NCBI GenBank assembly: GCA_964459325.1
Contig: CAYWKU010000003.1
Location: forward strand, 132,397-196,396
DNA from: CAYWKU01 sp964459325
Lineage (GTDB): Bacteria > RBG-13-61-14 > CAYWKU01
Reading direction: 5' to 3'
Length of the DNA stretch: 64,000 bases
Shown: piece after piece, positions 42,013 through 51,002 of the stretch
Layout: every line of letters starts with the position of its first letter
How positions within the stretch are numbered: the first letter of the stretch is position 1
Translations under genes and position numbers: made by a program
Notes under the pieces: model-generated
What the model was told of the DNA's origin: nothing
What the model saw: only the letters and a program-made list of their open reading frames with translations
The model's database searches: none

Positions 42013-43593
42013 ATGAAGTGTAAAAACAGCCTTTTAAGCGTGATACTGGTTGTCCTGCTTGTTTTGCCGGCTGTCGCTGTCGCAGAGGAGGAGAAGGAAG
42101 AAGATAACGGTAAGTCGGCGAAGTTCGCATCAATGAAGCTGGACGGGTATTACCGCCTCCGATACACCCAGGTGAGCGACATGCCGCTCTTTCCCGACGA
42201 TAAAGTGCCCCGGGCGGAATGGTGGGACCAGAGATGGCGGGTGGCGCCCGGCCTCACCTTCCGGCCCGGAATGAAATTCTTCAAGAAATTATCCTTCCAC
42301 GCACTGGCGGATATCTACGACGGCTCCTTCGCAATAGACGAAGTGCGGAGCCACGATTACCACTTCGAGAAACGGACCTGGGACCGGATGTTCCTCGGAA
42401 AAACCTCCGACTGGAAAGAGGACGGCTTCTGGATGAGGGAATATTGGGCGGAAATAAATCTCGGCGTCGCCGTCATCCGGGTGGGCCGGATGTCTTCAGA
42501 CTGGGGAAAGGGCATACTGGCCAACGAAGGCAGGGGTTTCGACGACGATTTCGGGGATAACTACTTCGGAGATATAGTCGAGCGCGTGCTGGTCGGCACC
42601 AAGCCCATCGACCTTATAACCGGGGGCAAAACCAGAACCGACCTGATGCTCGCGTTCGCTTACGACTGGGAAGTGGTCTTCGACCCCACCGGCGATGAAG
42701 ACGACGACCCGGAGCAGTACATCGTCGCACTTCTCAAGGAGCCGGAAAAAACAACGGGCAACTTTCTCCATGACCTGGAGACCGGCATATATTACGTCCA
42801 CCGCACGCAGAATGAGGAAACCACCGCCGACGTGATAGACTTCTTCTTCAACGCGCCGATAACCTTCCGGGAAGGCGACCTGAGAGTGGTGCCGAGCATG
42901 GAAGCCGTCTACATTACCGGCGAAACCGAGGCCAACAAATCCCTCAACGCCCCCGAAGGCAGCGACGTCGAGCAGTACGGGCTTGCCGCAAGCCTCTCCG
43001 CCGAGACCGCAACCGTTGACCTGGTACTGGAAGGCGGATACGCCTCCGGCGACCCCGACCCGTTCGACGACGAAATTACCGACTTCCGCTTCAACTACGA
43101 TTACAACGTGGGGCTGTTAATGTTCGAAAGGGTTCTCTCGGCGGCAAGCGCTTACAGCTCGCAACAGTTCTATGACCCCGCTTTGAGCCGGGTGCCACCG
43201 GAGGGAATTGACCTGTTACCCACCAACGGGGCGGTAACCAACGCCGTCTACGGCTACCCCCGACTCAGGTTGAGGCCGTTGCGCAAAAATCTCGAGCTGG
43301 TAGTGGGCGGACTTTACGCATACGCCCCCCAGGAAGTGGTCGACCCGTACCAAAGCTTCATGAATGGGGGAGTCGCCACCAACTACAACGGCGGAAAACC
43401 GAGTCACGACATGGGATGGGAGCTGGACCTCGGCATTTCCTTCAAGTATCAGAGAAACGACCCGGCAAAAATAGCCGCCCGGATAGGGGGCCAGTGGGGG
43501 CGGTTCTGGCCCGGAGATGCCTTCCGGGACGCTCAGGGCGACACCCCTAACCCCATAGACCTGGCCCAGTTCCGCTTCGATATCCTTTATTAA
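42013..43593 (+). CDS. Predicted outer-membrane porin-like beta-barrel protein
   Basis: Exported protein of 526 residues. After the signal peptide (about 1-25, ending VAVAEE) comes an acidic stretch, then many alternating strands: LDGYYRLRYTQV, WWDQRWRVAPGLTF, FWMREYWAEINLGVAVIRVGRM, LELVVGGLYAY. The chain ends AQFRFDILY, with a terminal aromatic residue as in BAM substrates. It resembles alginate-export or other specific porins. GAGGAAG precedes the ATG. Its position just after a secreted hydrolase suggests it takes up products such as fatty acids or another ligand, by inference. Confidence 0.8.
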   Translation: MKCKNSLLSVILVVLLVLPAVAVAEEEKEEDNGKSAKFASMKLDGYYRLRYTQVSDMPLFPDDKVPRAEWWDQRWRVAPGLTFRPGMKFFKKLSFHALADIYDGSFAIDEVRSHDYHFEKRTWDRMFLGKTSDWKEDGFWMREYWAEINLGVAVIRVGRMSSDWGKGILANEGRGFDDDFGDNYFGDIVERVLVGTKPIDLITGGKTRTDLMLAFAYDWEVVFDPTGDEDDDPEQYIVALLKEPEKTTGNFLHDLETGIYYVHRTQNEETTADVIDFFFNAPITFREGDLRVVPSMEAVYITGETEANKSLNAPEGSDVEQYGLAASLSAETATVDLVLEGGYASGDPDPFDDEITDFRFNYDYNVGLLMFERVLSAASAYSSQQFYDPALSRVPPEGIDLLPTNGAVTNAVYGYPRLRLRPLRKNLELVVGGLYAYAPQEVVDPYQSFMNGGVATNYNGGKPSHDMGWELDLGISFKYQRNDPAKIAARIGGQWGRFWPGDAFRDAQGDTPNPIDLAQFRFDILY

Positions 43594-43601
43594 AACCGAA
43601 C

Positions 43602-43650
43602 ACCCCGGCCTTTTCCCGGTCAACCCTTGCCGGGGAAGCCGGGGTTTCGT
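43602..43650 (+). terminator. Hairpin terminator after the porin gene
   Basis: ACCCCGGC and CCGG arms pair with the complementary downstream GCCGGGGT and CCGG arms. The U-tract is short (TTTC), so termination is probable but not certain. Confidence 0.6.
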
Positions 43651-43732
43651 GTGTACGACACCTTTATTGCCTTTATAATCCCGAAAAGCTAACATTTTAA
43701 ACTTGATTTAATATCCTTCACGGATAAAAACG

Positions 43733-45058
43733 ATGAAGTTGCTCGACGCCAGAGGGGCCGATATGGCCGTCATAATCAAAACCCTTACCGGAAGGCACTC
43801 CCCCGACCGGGACCCGGCAGTGGTGAGCGCCGTGGCGGATATTGTCGAAAACGTCCGCACCGGCGGCGACCGGGCGCTTTTCGACTACGCCAAAAAACTC
43901 GATAACGTCGAGTTGAATGCGTCCAACGTCGAGGTTTCGCCGGAAGAGATGGAAAAAGCCGCCTCTTCGGTTCCGCCGGAGTTGATGAAATCTCTGGAAA
44001 GGGCCGCCGGGCGGATAAAATCGTATCACGAGCGGCAGCTCGAAGCCTCACCCCAAAAGAGCTTTGAATATACCGACGAAATCGGGATGAAACTTGGCAT
44101 GAAAGTTTCTCCCCTGGAGCGGGTGGGCGTTTACGTACCGGGAGGCAAAACCGCTTACACCTCCAGCGTGCTCATGGGGGCCATACCCGCCCGGGTGGCG
44201 GGGGTGTCCGAGATTTTCATGGTAAGCCCCCAACGCGGCGGGCAGTTTCACCCGCATCTCGCGGCGGCGGCAAAGCTGGCGGGCGTGGACAGAATCTTCA
44301 GGGTAGGCGGCGCTCAGGCCATCGCCGCGCTGGCCTTCGGGACAGACTCCATCCCCAAGGTGAACAAAATAGTGGGGCCGGGTAACGCATACGTGGCCGC
44401 CGCGAAGAGGCTGGTCTACGGCATCGTGGACATCGACATGGTCGCCGGGCCGAGCGAAGTCCTCGTTATAAGCGACGGCGGCGCCGACCCCGCCTTCATC
44501 GCAGCGGATTTGCTGAGCCAGGCCGAGCATGACGAACTGGCCCGGCCTATGTACGTTTCCACCAGCGAAAGGGAGTTTAATGCCGTCCGGGAAGAGGTAA
44601 AGCACCGGCTTGAAGTGCTTGAAAGGAAGGATGTTGCTGAAAAATCCATTAATTACAATGGGTTTGCCGTTCTGGTAAAAGATTTGGAGGAGGCAATATA
44701 TATAGCCAACGCCGTCGCCCCCGAGCATCTGGAAATCATGTGCGATAACCCCCGCGAGGTGGCGGAGGGGATAAAACATGCCGGGGCGATATTTCTTGGG
44801 TCGATGACTCCGGAGCCAATAGGGGATTACATGGCAGGCCCCAACCACATACTCCCCACCGGCGGCTCGGCCATATATCGGGGGCCGCTGGGGGTTTTCG
44901 ATTTCTTCCGCCGCTCGAGCATAATAGAAGCCGACGAGAAAGCCTTCGCGGTTCTGGCGGACGATACTGTAAGGCTGGCACAATCGGAAAAGCTGGAAGC
45001 GCATGCCCAGTCGATTAAAGTGCGCATAAAAAAGGAGAAGCAGAAAAATGGCCGGTAG
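43733..45058 (+). CDS. hisD: Histidinol dehydrogenase
   Basis: Last enzyme of histidine synthesis, a zinc- and NAD-dependent four-electron oxidation of histidinol. At 441 residues it is of normal length. Motifs are VGVYVPGGKTAYTSSVLMGAIPA, IVGPGNAYVAAAKRLVYGIVDIDMVAGPSEVLV, the metal-site LLSQAEHDELARP, and PNHILPTGGSA. It heads the cluster hisD-hisB-hisH-X-hisA-hisF and overlaps hisB by 11 bases. Only a weak GGA precedes the ATG. Confidence 0.97.
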   Translation: MKLLDARGADMAVIIKTLTGRHSPDRDPAVVSAVADIVENVRTGGDRALFDYAKKLDNVELNASNVEVSPEEMEKAASSVPPELMKSLERAAGRIKSYHERQLEASPQKSFEYTDEIGMKLGMKVSPLERVGVYVPGGKTAYTSSVLMGAIPARVAGVSEIFMVSPQRGGQFHPHLAAAAKLAGVDRIFRVGGAQAIAALAFGTDSIPKVNKIVGPGNAYVAAAKRLVYGIVDIDMVAGPSEVLVISDGGADPAFIAADLLSQAEHDELARPMYVSTSEREFNAVREEVKHRLEVLERKDVAEKSINYNGFAVLVKDLEEAIYIANAVAPEHLEIMCDNPREVAEGIKHAGAIFLGSMTPEPIGDYMAGPNHILPTGGSAIYRGPLGVFDFFRRSSIIEADEKAFAVLADDTVRLAQSEKLEAHAQSIKVRIKKEKQKNGR

Positions 45059-45644
45059 AGAAGCTACAGTTCCAAGAAAAACGAAGGAAACCGATATATC
45101 GGTCACCGTCAACATCGACGGCGAGGGAAAGCTGGAAGGCAAAACCTCCGTCGGATTCCTGGACCACATGCTCGAGCTTCTCGCCCGGCATTCTCTGATG
45201 GATATCAAGCTCCGGGCCGGAGGCGACCTGGAAGTGGACGCGCACCACACCGTCGAGGACGTCGGCATCGCCATCGGGCAGGCTATAGACAAAGCACTTG
45301 GAAACCGCAAGGGTATCCGCCGCTTCGGCTCCATAACAACGCCCATGGACGAGGCGCTGGCGGAAGTAGCCATCGACGTCGGCGGAAGAGCCTACTTCAG
45401 CTACAACGTCGAGCTCCCTTCCCCGAATGCCAAGGTGGGCGATTTCGACATCGAGCTGGTGGAGGAGTTCTTCCAGGCCGTTGCGTCCAACGGAAAAATG
45501 AACCTGCACATGATACTCAAGGCCGGCTCGAACCTGCACCATATCGCCGAAGCGCTGTTCAAAGGTTTCGCAAAAGCCTTCGACGCCGCCACAACTCTGG
45601 ACGAAAGGGTTAAGGACGTACCCAGCACCAAGGGCTCCATCTGA
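45048..45644 (+). CDS. hisB: Imidazoleglycerol-phosphate dehydratase
   Basis: Manganese-dependent dehydration step of histidine synthesis. The 198 residues form the monofunctional enzyme. The metal motifs are DHMLELLARHSLMD, DAHHTVEDVGIAIG and a second SNLHHIAEALFKGFAKAF. Another metal-site glutamate lies in the FGSITTPMDEALAEVAIDVGGR segment. AAAGGAGAAGCAG precedes the ATG, which lies within the end of hisD. hisH follows after four bases. Confidence 0.97.
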   Translation: MAGREATVPRKTKETDISVTVNIDGEGKLEGKTSVGFLDHMLELLARHSLMDIKLRAGGDLEVDAHHTVEDVGIAIGQAIDKALGNRKGIRRFGSITTPMDEALAEVAIDVGGRAYFSYNVELPSPNAKVGDFDIELVEEFFQAVASNGKMNLHMILKAGSNLHHIAEALFKGFAKAFDAATTLDERVKDVPSTKGSI

Positions 45645-45648
45645 GAAA

Positions 45649-46272
45649 ATGATAGCCGTCATAGACTACGGGATGGGCAACCTGCGCAGCGTCGGCAAGG
45701 GCCTGGAGAAGGTGGGCGCGGATGTAAGCGTAACCAGCGACCCCGCCGAAATAAAATCGGCCGCCGGAGTGGTGTTGCCGGGCGTGGGAGCCTTCGGTAA
45801 ATGCATGGAAAACCTCGAAAAATGCGGCCTGGCCGACGCCGTCAAAGCGGTCGCGACCAACGGTAAACCCTTCCTGGGAATATGCCTCGGCCTGCAACTT
45901 CTCTTCGACGAAAGTGAAGAGTACGGCCCGATAAAGGGGCTGAGGGTAATTCCGGGCAAGGTGGTGAGGTTTCCGGATTCGCCCGAGCTTACGGTGCCTC
46001 ACATGGGGTGGAACAGGATTAATAAGCATGGCTCCCCGAAGCTGCTGGAAGGAATCGAGGACAGCGAGTGGTTCTACTTCGTGCATTCGTACTACGTCGT
46101 CCCCGGCGACCCCTCGGATGCGGCCACGTCGACCGACTATGGAGTCAACTTCGTATCCTCCATAGAGCGGGGCAACCTGTTCGCGTGCCAGTTCCATCCC
46201 GAAAAAAGCTCGACATCCGGCCTGCGCGTTCTGGAGAACTTCGTGAGGCTGGTGGAGGAGGAAAAGCGATGA
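45649..46272 (+). CDS. hisH: Imidazole glycerol phosphate synthase, glutaminase subunit
   Basis: Class I glutamine amidotransferase that feeds ammonia to HisF. The 207 residues carry the nucleophile in FLGICLGLQLLF, GVGAFG early, and the His-Glu pair in CQFHPEKSS. MIAVIDYGMGNLRSVGKGLE is the standard N-terminus. Its partner hisF lies at 47636. The stop overlaps the ATG of the following unknown gene as ATGA. Confidence 0.97.
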   Translation: MIAVIDYGMGNLRSVGKGLEKVGADVSVTSDPAEIKSAAGVVLPGVGAFGKCMENLEKCGLADAVKAVATNGKPFLGICLGLQLLFDESEEYGPIKGLRVIPGKVVRFPDSPELTVPHMGWNRINKHGSPKLLEGIEDSEWFYFVHSYYVVPGDPSDAATSTDYGVNFVSSIERGNLFACQFHPEKSSTSGLRVLENFVRLVEEEKR

Positions 46273-46895
46273 AAGCGAGAGCGGCCTTTACAATTGCGCT
46301 TCTGGTTATCGTGGCTACCGCTGTCTCCTTCGCACGCTCTCCACAAAAGATAATGGTCTGGCCGGTCATTATGCCTCCCGCCGGAGAAGGCAAAGTGCGA
46401 ACATGCCCGGTTTGCAACATCTCGATACCGGAAGCCGTTATCGAGCCGGAAGGGCAACGGGTTTTTGGTGAGAAGCTGGCTTCGCGCCTGAAAAAGCTGA
46501 AAAGTTGCCAGCTTATCTTCCCCGGCGAGACCGGGACCGAAAAGGACAAGAAAAACGACGAAATCGCAAAGGCGATAAAGACGGCCTCCGAAGCGGGCGC
46601 GGACCGGCTGCTGATACCGGTGCTTTTGCGCTACCGGGAGCGCAGGGGGAAAGCTTACGCCGCCTCGGAAACCGCCGGAGTGGCGTTCAACCTGTTTCTG
46701 ATTAACCCCGCCGAATCGGAAGTTACATGGCGGTTCATATACAACGAAACCCAAGAGCCTCTTTCGGAGAACCTCTTGAAAATAAAGAAGTTTTTCAAGC
46801 GGAAGGCGAAGTTCGTGAAGGCGCGGGAGTTGTTGGGCGAGGGGCTCGATGAGGCTGCGAAAAAATTCCCGGAATGCAGAGAGTCGAAGGAATGA
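46269..46895 (+). CDS. Exported protein of unknown function inside the his operon
   Basis: A 208-residue protein, with a signal peptide (MKARAAFTIALLVIVATAVSF to ARS) and then a soluble domain with a CPVC pair (about residues 41-44), a nucleotide-free alpha/beta look (LASRLKKLKSCQLIFPGE, AGADRLLIPVLLRYRERRG) and SEVTWRFIYNETQEPLSENLLKI. No family is recognised with confidence; the WRFIYNETQ..L..N pattern resembles periplasmic lipoproteins of the CsgG-like kind only loosely. The start overlaps the hisH stop and the stop overlaps the hisA start, each by four bases, so it is tightly locked into the operon although an exported protein has no evident job in histidine synthesis. Confidence 0.78.
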   Translation: MKARAAFTIALLVIVATAVSFARSPQKIMVWPVIMPPAGEGKVRTCPVCNISIPEAVIEPEGQRVFGEKLASRLKKLKSCQLIFPGETGTEKDKKNDEIAKAIKTASEAGADRLLIPVLLRYRERRGKAYAASETAGVAFNLFLINPAESEVTWRFIYNETQEPLSENLLKIKKFFKRKAKFVKARELLGEGLDEAAKKFPECRESKE

Positions 46896-47617
46896 TAGTC
46901 ATCCCCGCGGTGGATATAAAAGGAGGCCGCTGCGTCAGGCTCTTCCAGGGAAAGATGGACGCCGAAACGGTCTACGGCGACGACCCGGCGCAAATGGCCC
47001 GCAAATGGGAAAGCATGGGGGCCGAGCTGCTGCACATCGTCGACCTGGACGGTGCCGTGGGAGGCTCGCCCGTCAACAGGGAAGTTATAGCTCGCATGAC
47101 CGAAGCGCTGGACATACCCTGCGAGCTGGGCGGGGGCATCCGAAACATGGAAACCATCGAATCGTACCTCGAGCTGGGTCTCGACCGGGTGGTGCTGGGC
47201 ACGGCAGCGGTCAAACAGCCCGACTTAATCCGGGAAGCGTGTAAAAAATTTCCCGGAAAAATCGTCGTCGGCATTGACGCCAAAGACGGCCGCGTGGCCG
47301 TCGAGGGCTGGACGGAAACCACCGACCTGGACGCGGTTATCATGGCCCGGCAGTTCGAGGATATGGGCGTGCGTGCCATAAACTACACCGACATATCCCG
47401 CGACGGGGCCATGGAAGGCCCCAACCTGGAGGCTACTTCCGAGATGGCAAACGCCGTTGCGATTCCGGTAGTTGCAGCGGGTGGCGTTACCAGGATGGAG
47501 GATTTAATCAACCTCTTCGAAACCGGCGTGGAAGGCGCAATCACCGGCAAGGCAATCTACGAAGGAACGATAGATTTAAAGGATGCAATCGAGCGGTTGT
47601 CTCAAATTCGCTCGTAA
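46892..47617 (+). CDS. hisA: Phosphoribosylformimino-5-aminoimidazole carboxamide ribotide isomerase
   Basis: TIM-barrel Amadori isomerase of histidine synthesis, 241 residues. The catalytic aspartates lie in IPAVDIKGGRCVRLFQG and in VGIDAKDGRVAVEGW, with DISRDGAMEGPNL and AAGGVTRMEDL as phosphate-binding ends. The ATG at 46892 is preferred over an ATG at 46874 because GAAGGA precedes it, the ATGA overlap with the preceding gene is typical of this operon, and MIVIPAVD is the usual N-terminus. Confidence 0.96.
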   Translation: MIVIPAVDIKGGRCVRLFQGKMDAETVYGDDPAQMARKWESMGAELLHIVDLDGAVGGSPVNREVIARMTEALDIPCELGGGIRNMETIESYLELGLDRVVLGTAAVKQPDLIREACKKFPGKIVVGIDAKDGRVAVEGWTETTDLDAVIMARQFEDMGVRAINYTDISRDGAMEGPNLEATSEMANAVAIPVVAAGGVTRMEDLINLFETGVEGAITGKAIYEGTIDLKDAIERLSQIRS

Positions 47618-47635
47618 AAAGCTCGGTTTTTCAGC

Positions 47636-48394
47636 ATGTTGGCAAAGCGCATAATACCCTGCCTGGACGTTAAAGATGGCCGGGTGGTCAAGGGGGTGAA
47701 GTTCGTCGAGCTGCGCGACGCCGGAGACCCGGTGGAAGCCGCGAGGGCTTACGATGAGCAGGGCGCCGACGAGATAACCTTTCTGGACATCACCGCCAGC
47801 CACGAAAAGCGTGACATCATCATAGACGTGGTGGCACGCACCGCCGAGGAGGTTTTCATACCACTTACCGTGGGAGGCGGGCTTCGCAACATAGACGACA
47901 TTCGCAACCTCTTGCGGGCGGGAGCCGACAAGGTCAGCCTCAACACCAGCGCCGTGCACAACCCGCCTTTAGTCGACGAAGCCGCCGAGCGTTTCGGGAG
48001 CCAGTGCATCGTCGTCGCCATAGACGCCAAGCGAAAAAAGGAAGGCGGCTGGGAGGTTTACACCCACGGAGGGCGCATTCCCGAAGGCAAGGACGCGGTG
48101 GAATGGGCAAAAGAAGTCGAACAGCGCGGCGCGGGGGAAATTATGCTCACCTCGATGGACCGCGACGGCACTCAAATCGGATACGACCTCGAATTGACGA
48201 GGGCGGTGGCCGAGGCCGTGAAAATTCCGGTAATCGCCAGCGGCGGCGCGGGCAACCTTGACCACATGGTCGAGGGCATTAAGAAAGGGCACGCCGAAGC
48301 CGTGCTCGCCGCCAGCATATTCCACTTCGGAACCTACTCTATACGCCAAACCAAGGAATACCTTCGTGAGCACGGAATTTCCATGCGGCTGTAA
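47636..48394 (+). CDS. hisF: Imidazole glycerol phosphate synthase, cyclase subunit
   Basis: TIM-barrel cyclase making IGP and AICAR with ammonia from HisH. The 252 residues begin MLAKRIIPCLDVKDGRVVKGV with the first catalytic Asp. The second lies in VVAIDAKRKKEGGWEVYTHGGR. Phosphate-binding loops are VGGGLRNIDD and ASGGAGNLDHM. It ends the his operon 18 bases after hisA. plsB converges from the other side. Confidence 0.97.
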   Translation: MLAKRIIPCLDVKDGRVVKGVKFVELRDAGDPVEAARAYDEQGADEITFLDITASHEKRDIIIDVVARTAEEVFIPLTVGGGLRNIDDIRNLLRAGADKVSLNTSAVHNPPLVDEAAERFGSQCIVVAIDAKRKKEGGWEVYTHGGRIPEGKDAVEWAKEVEQRGAGEIMLTSMDRDGTQIGYDLELTRAVAEAVKIPVIASGGAGNLDHMVEGIKKGHAEAVLAASIFHFGTYSIRQTKEYLREHGISMRL

Positions 48395-48439
48395 CCGGTT
48401 TACTACAAAGGTTTTCGGGGAGCCTTCAGGCCCGGGGGA

Positions 48440-50980
48440 TTACCACACCCGGCCCAGCCTTCTCAGGGTTTTTGCATATTCTTCGCCGACTTCCGGGCTT
48501 TCGGAAGAAATCCGCCACTTGAGCGAGCCGTCTTCTTCGTCATTGACACTTTCGATAAGCCCTATATTCGCGGCCATGGAAAGGGCGTTGCGGAAGGTCA
48601 CGCTCGATACCGACTCCCGGCGCTTCAACCTGCCCAGGTGGTAAGCCTTATACCCCTTCTGGAGCAGTTTTCGGGCCACTTCCTGCCTGTCGAGCGAATC
48701 CCGGCCGCATATCTCAGGCATAATCTCCAGGGTAAACAGATACCCCTCGATGAAATTCTCCACCTGCCCCGAAAAGACCGGCAATACGTCCCTGCCTTTC
48801 GGCGTGATGGCCCATAGCGTCTTTTCGCCGGATTCCTCTTCCGGGGAGGCTTCGTTTACCAGTCCCCACTGCCGGAAGATGTCCAGAACTTTTTGCACTT
48901 CCCTCCTTACCGACCAGTCGGCGTCGTAGGCGAATTCGTACTTGAAAACCCTCATCATGAATGAGTAATCCCGCTCGATAGCCTCGGAAGTGATGGAGGG
49001 GTCGCTGCACGCAAGCAGTGAGCATGCCACGAAGGCCGGCTTGAACAGGGCGTGCAGGGCGTTGTTCTTGTAATACTCGATGCCCGGGCGCTTTTCGGCG
49101 TCCACCACCAGCAGCTTTTCCTCCCGGTCGCCGGGGACGCTCACTTCCTTCAGCTCACGACGCAGGCGGAATATTTTCAACGCCTCGAACAGCGCGGCAT
49201 CCGGGTGCCGGAGGGTGGGCGCTATGCGGGTGCCCGCCGCTTTTGCGTACTCGGTCAACAGCCGCGCGTCGCGCAGCAGGGTCTCTTCCTCCAATCCGGG
49301 CGAAGCCCTGCCGAGAAGCGAAGCCGCCATCAGACCCACCGGCGTCACCACCGCAACCTGGTTTATGGAATGAATCACCCGGAAGGCGAAATCGCGGTAC
49401 AAGGCGCGGCGGGACTCGGTATCCATGGACGAGGGCTCGGCGTCCTGAGAGCGGAGAAACTCCTTCATGGATAAGGGCGGCGCGAAGTTTACGTGGATGC
49501 GCCCGAAGTTGCGCTTGAGCATCTCGCGCATAGACCCGAAAAAGCCCAGCTTCTCGTCGCCGGCCTGGCTTTCCCGCAGTATCTCATCCTCTTCCGGCAA
49601 CCGGTCATAGGAGATGGAAATGGGGGCGAAATACAAATCCGGCAATTCGCCTTCCTCGTACGCCCGAACAAGCATACCCAGTACACCCATTTTGGGGAGA
49701 AACAGCTTTCCGGAGCGAGAGCGGCCGCCTTCGATGAAAAACTCCACGTTAAACCCTTCACGCACCAGTGTGCGCAGGTAACATTCGAAGACCGAGTTGT
49801 ATACACCCGTCCGTCGGAAGGAGCGTTTCATGAAAAACGCCCCGGATTTGCGGAAGAGATGACCCAGGGGCCAGAAGTTCAGGTTGTTCCCCGCCGCTAT
49901 GTGTGGCGGGGTCATGTTGTTGGTGAAAAGCACGTACGACACCAGTAAATAGTCCGTGTGGCTGCGATGGTTGGGCACATAAATGACCGGCCCTTTCCTT
50001 ACGGTGCGGCGGGTGCGCTCCAGGCCGATATGGTCTACCGAAATTCCGTTGAAAAACCTCTTCCATACCCAGGAAAGCACCTTTTCCCAGAACCGGATGT
50101 AGCTTATGTTGTAATCCGCCATTATCTCCTCGAGATGGCGGTCCACTTCCCTCCAGACCTCCCATTCGGCCTTTCCCGACCTTTCGACCTCCTCGTACAC
50201 GCTCTTCACCAGGTTCGGGTGGCGCCTCACCATGTTTTTCATCCGCTCCCTTTGCGGAAGGTGAGGGCCTACCACCACGCGCCTCTCCTCCCGGAAGACC
50301 ATCCTCAAGGTGTCCAGAAGCATCCGGGCGGCGGCGTTGTCCGGCAATCCCGCCACATCGGGGCGGCGAACGAATTCCTTCAAATCTATCGGGTCGACGG
50401 CGGACAGAATGGCCTTGCCGCCGGAGCGCAGCAGCGAGTACCACTTGCGGGTAAGTTTCGGCCGACCACCGGGTCCCATGAGCGCGTCCCACCAACTCGG
50501 AGCTTGAGCCCTGGCGGGCTTGCGCTCGTAAAGAACAACCTGGGGCACCAGCATCACCGGGTAAGACGCTTCGCGGGCAAGCCTCAACAGCGAAGCCAGC
50601 CTTTCCACGTCCGAGTCCTTGCCAAGAAGCAGCGCGCGAGGGCGGCCCGGCTCCACCGGTCCGTCTTCCTTTTCGGGGGTTTTACCGAGAGTTTTTTCCG
50701 GCGCCGGAAGGCCTTCGGCCAGGTACTTCCACCTCAGGCAGGCAAGGTCGGTGCGGCTGGGCTGCTCCAGGACGTGCACAATGGCGGAAGTTTCGTTCAG
50801 CCGCGCTATTTCGTCGTGCGAGCCGCTAGCCAGGGTGGAGGAGCCGAAGAACATGGCCCGCAGGCCCTTGCGTCGGAGCCGCTTAGGCTTACCCTTCCCC
50901 TCCTCCTCAACCGGCAGGGTCTTTTCGGTCTGTTTTTCCTTTTCCAGATGCTCTTCCTCTTTGTCGTCCGCCCGTTCCAT
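48440..50980 (-). CDS. plsB: Glycerol-3-phosphate acyltransferase PlsB
   Basis: Membrane-associated first step of phospholipid synthesis: acyl-CoA or acyl-ACP to the sn-1 position of glycerol-3-phosphate. The 846 residues compare with about 807 in E. coli, with an extra charged N-terminus. The HX4D motif is NHRSHTDY (H338, D343). Substrate-binding blocks are FFIEGGRSRSGK (414-425) and YFAPISISYDRLPEE. The long C-terminal helical region is present. The ATG at 50980 is preferred over the GTG at 50986, as AGGGTG stands before it. It lies 22 bases after the activase stop on the same strand. Confidence 0.95.
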   Translation of the reverse strand: MERADDKEEEHLEKEKQTEKTLPVEEEGKGKPKRLRRKGLRAMFFGSSTLASGSHDEIARLNETSAIVHVLEQPSRTDLACLRWKYLAEGLPAPEKTLGKTPEKEDGPVEPGRPRALLLGKDSDVERLASLLRLAREASYPVMLVPQVVLYERKPARAQAPSWWDALMGPGGRPKLTRKWYSLLRSGGKAILSAVDPIDLKEFVRRPDVAGLPDNAAARMLLDTLRMVFREERRVVVGPHLPQRERMKNMVRRHPNLVKSVYEEVERSGKAEWEVWREVDRHLEEIMADYNISYIRFWEKVLSWVWKRFFNGISVDHIGLERTRRTVRKGPVIYVPNHRSHTDYLLVSYVLFTNNMTPPHIAAGNNLNFWPLGHLFRKSGAFFMKRSFRRTGVYNSVFECYLRTLVREGFNVEFFIEGGRSRSGKLFLPKMGVLGMLVRAYEEGELPDLYFAPISISYDRLPEEDEILRESQAGDEKLGFFGSMREMLKRNFGRIHVNFAPPLSMKEFLRSQDAEPSSMDTESRRALYRDFAFRVIHSINQVAVVTPVGLMAASLLGRASPGLEEETLLRDARLLTEYAKAAGTRIAPTLRHPDAALFEALKIFRLRRELKEVSVPGDREEKLLVVDAEKRPGIEYYKNNALHALFKPAFVACSLLACSDPSITSEAIERDYSFMMRVFKYEFAYDADWSVRREVQKVLDIFRQWGLVNEASPEEESGEKTLWAITPKGRDVLPVFSGQVENFIEGYLFTLEIMPEICGRDSLDRQEVARKLLQKGYKAYHLGRLKRRESVSSVTFRNALSMAANIGLIESVNDEEDGSLKWRISSESPEVGEEYAKTLRRLGRVW

Positions 50981-51002
50981 TTTCACACCCTTTCATTCCG
51001 GT

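Noticed and set aside
44048..45373. A 441-codon minus-strand frame over hisD and hisB.
   Set aside because: Both his genes on the plus strand are certain; the opposite frame has no features.
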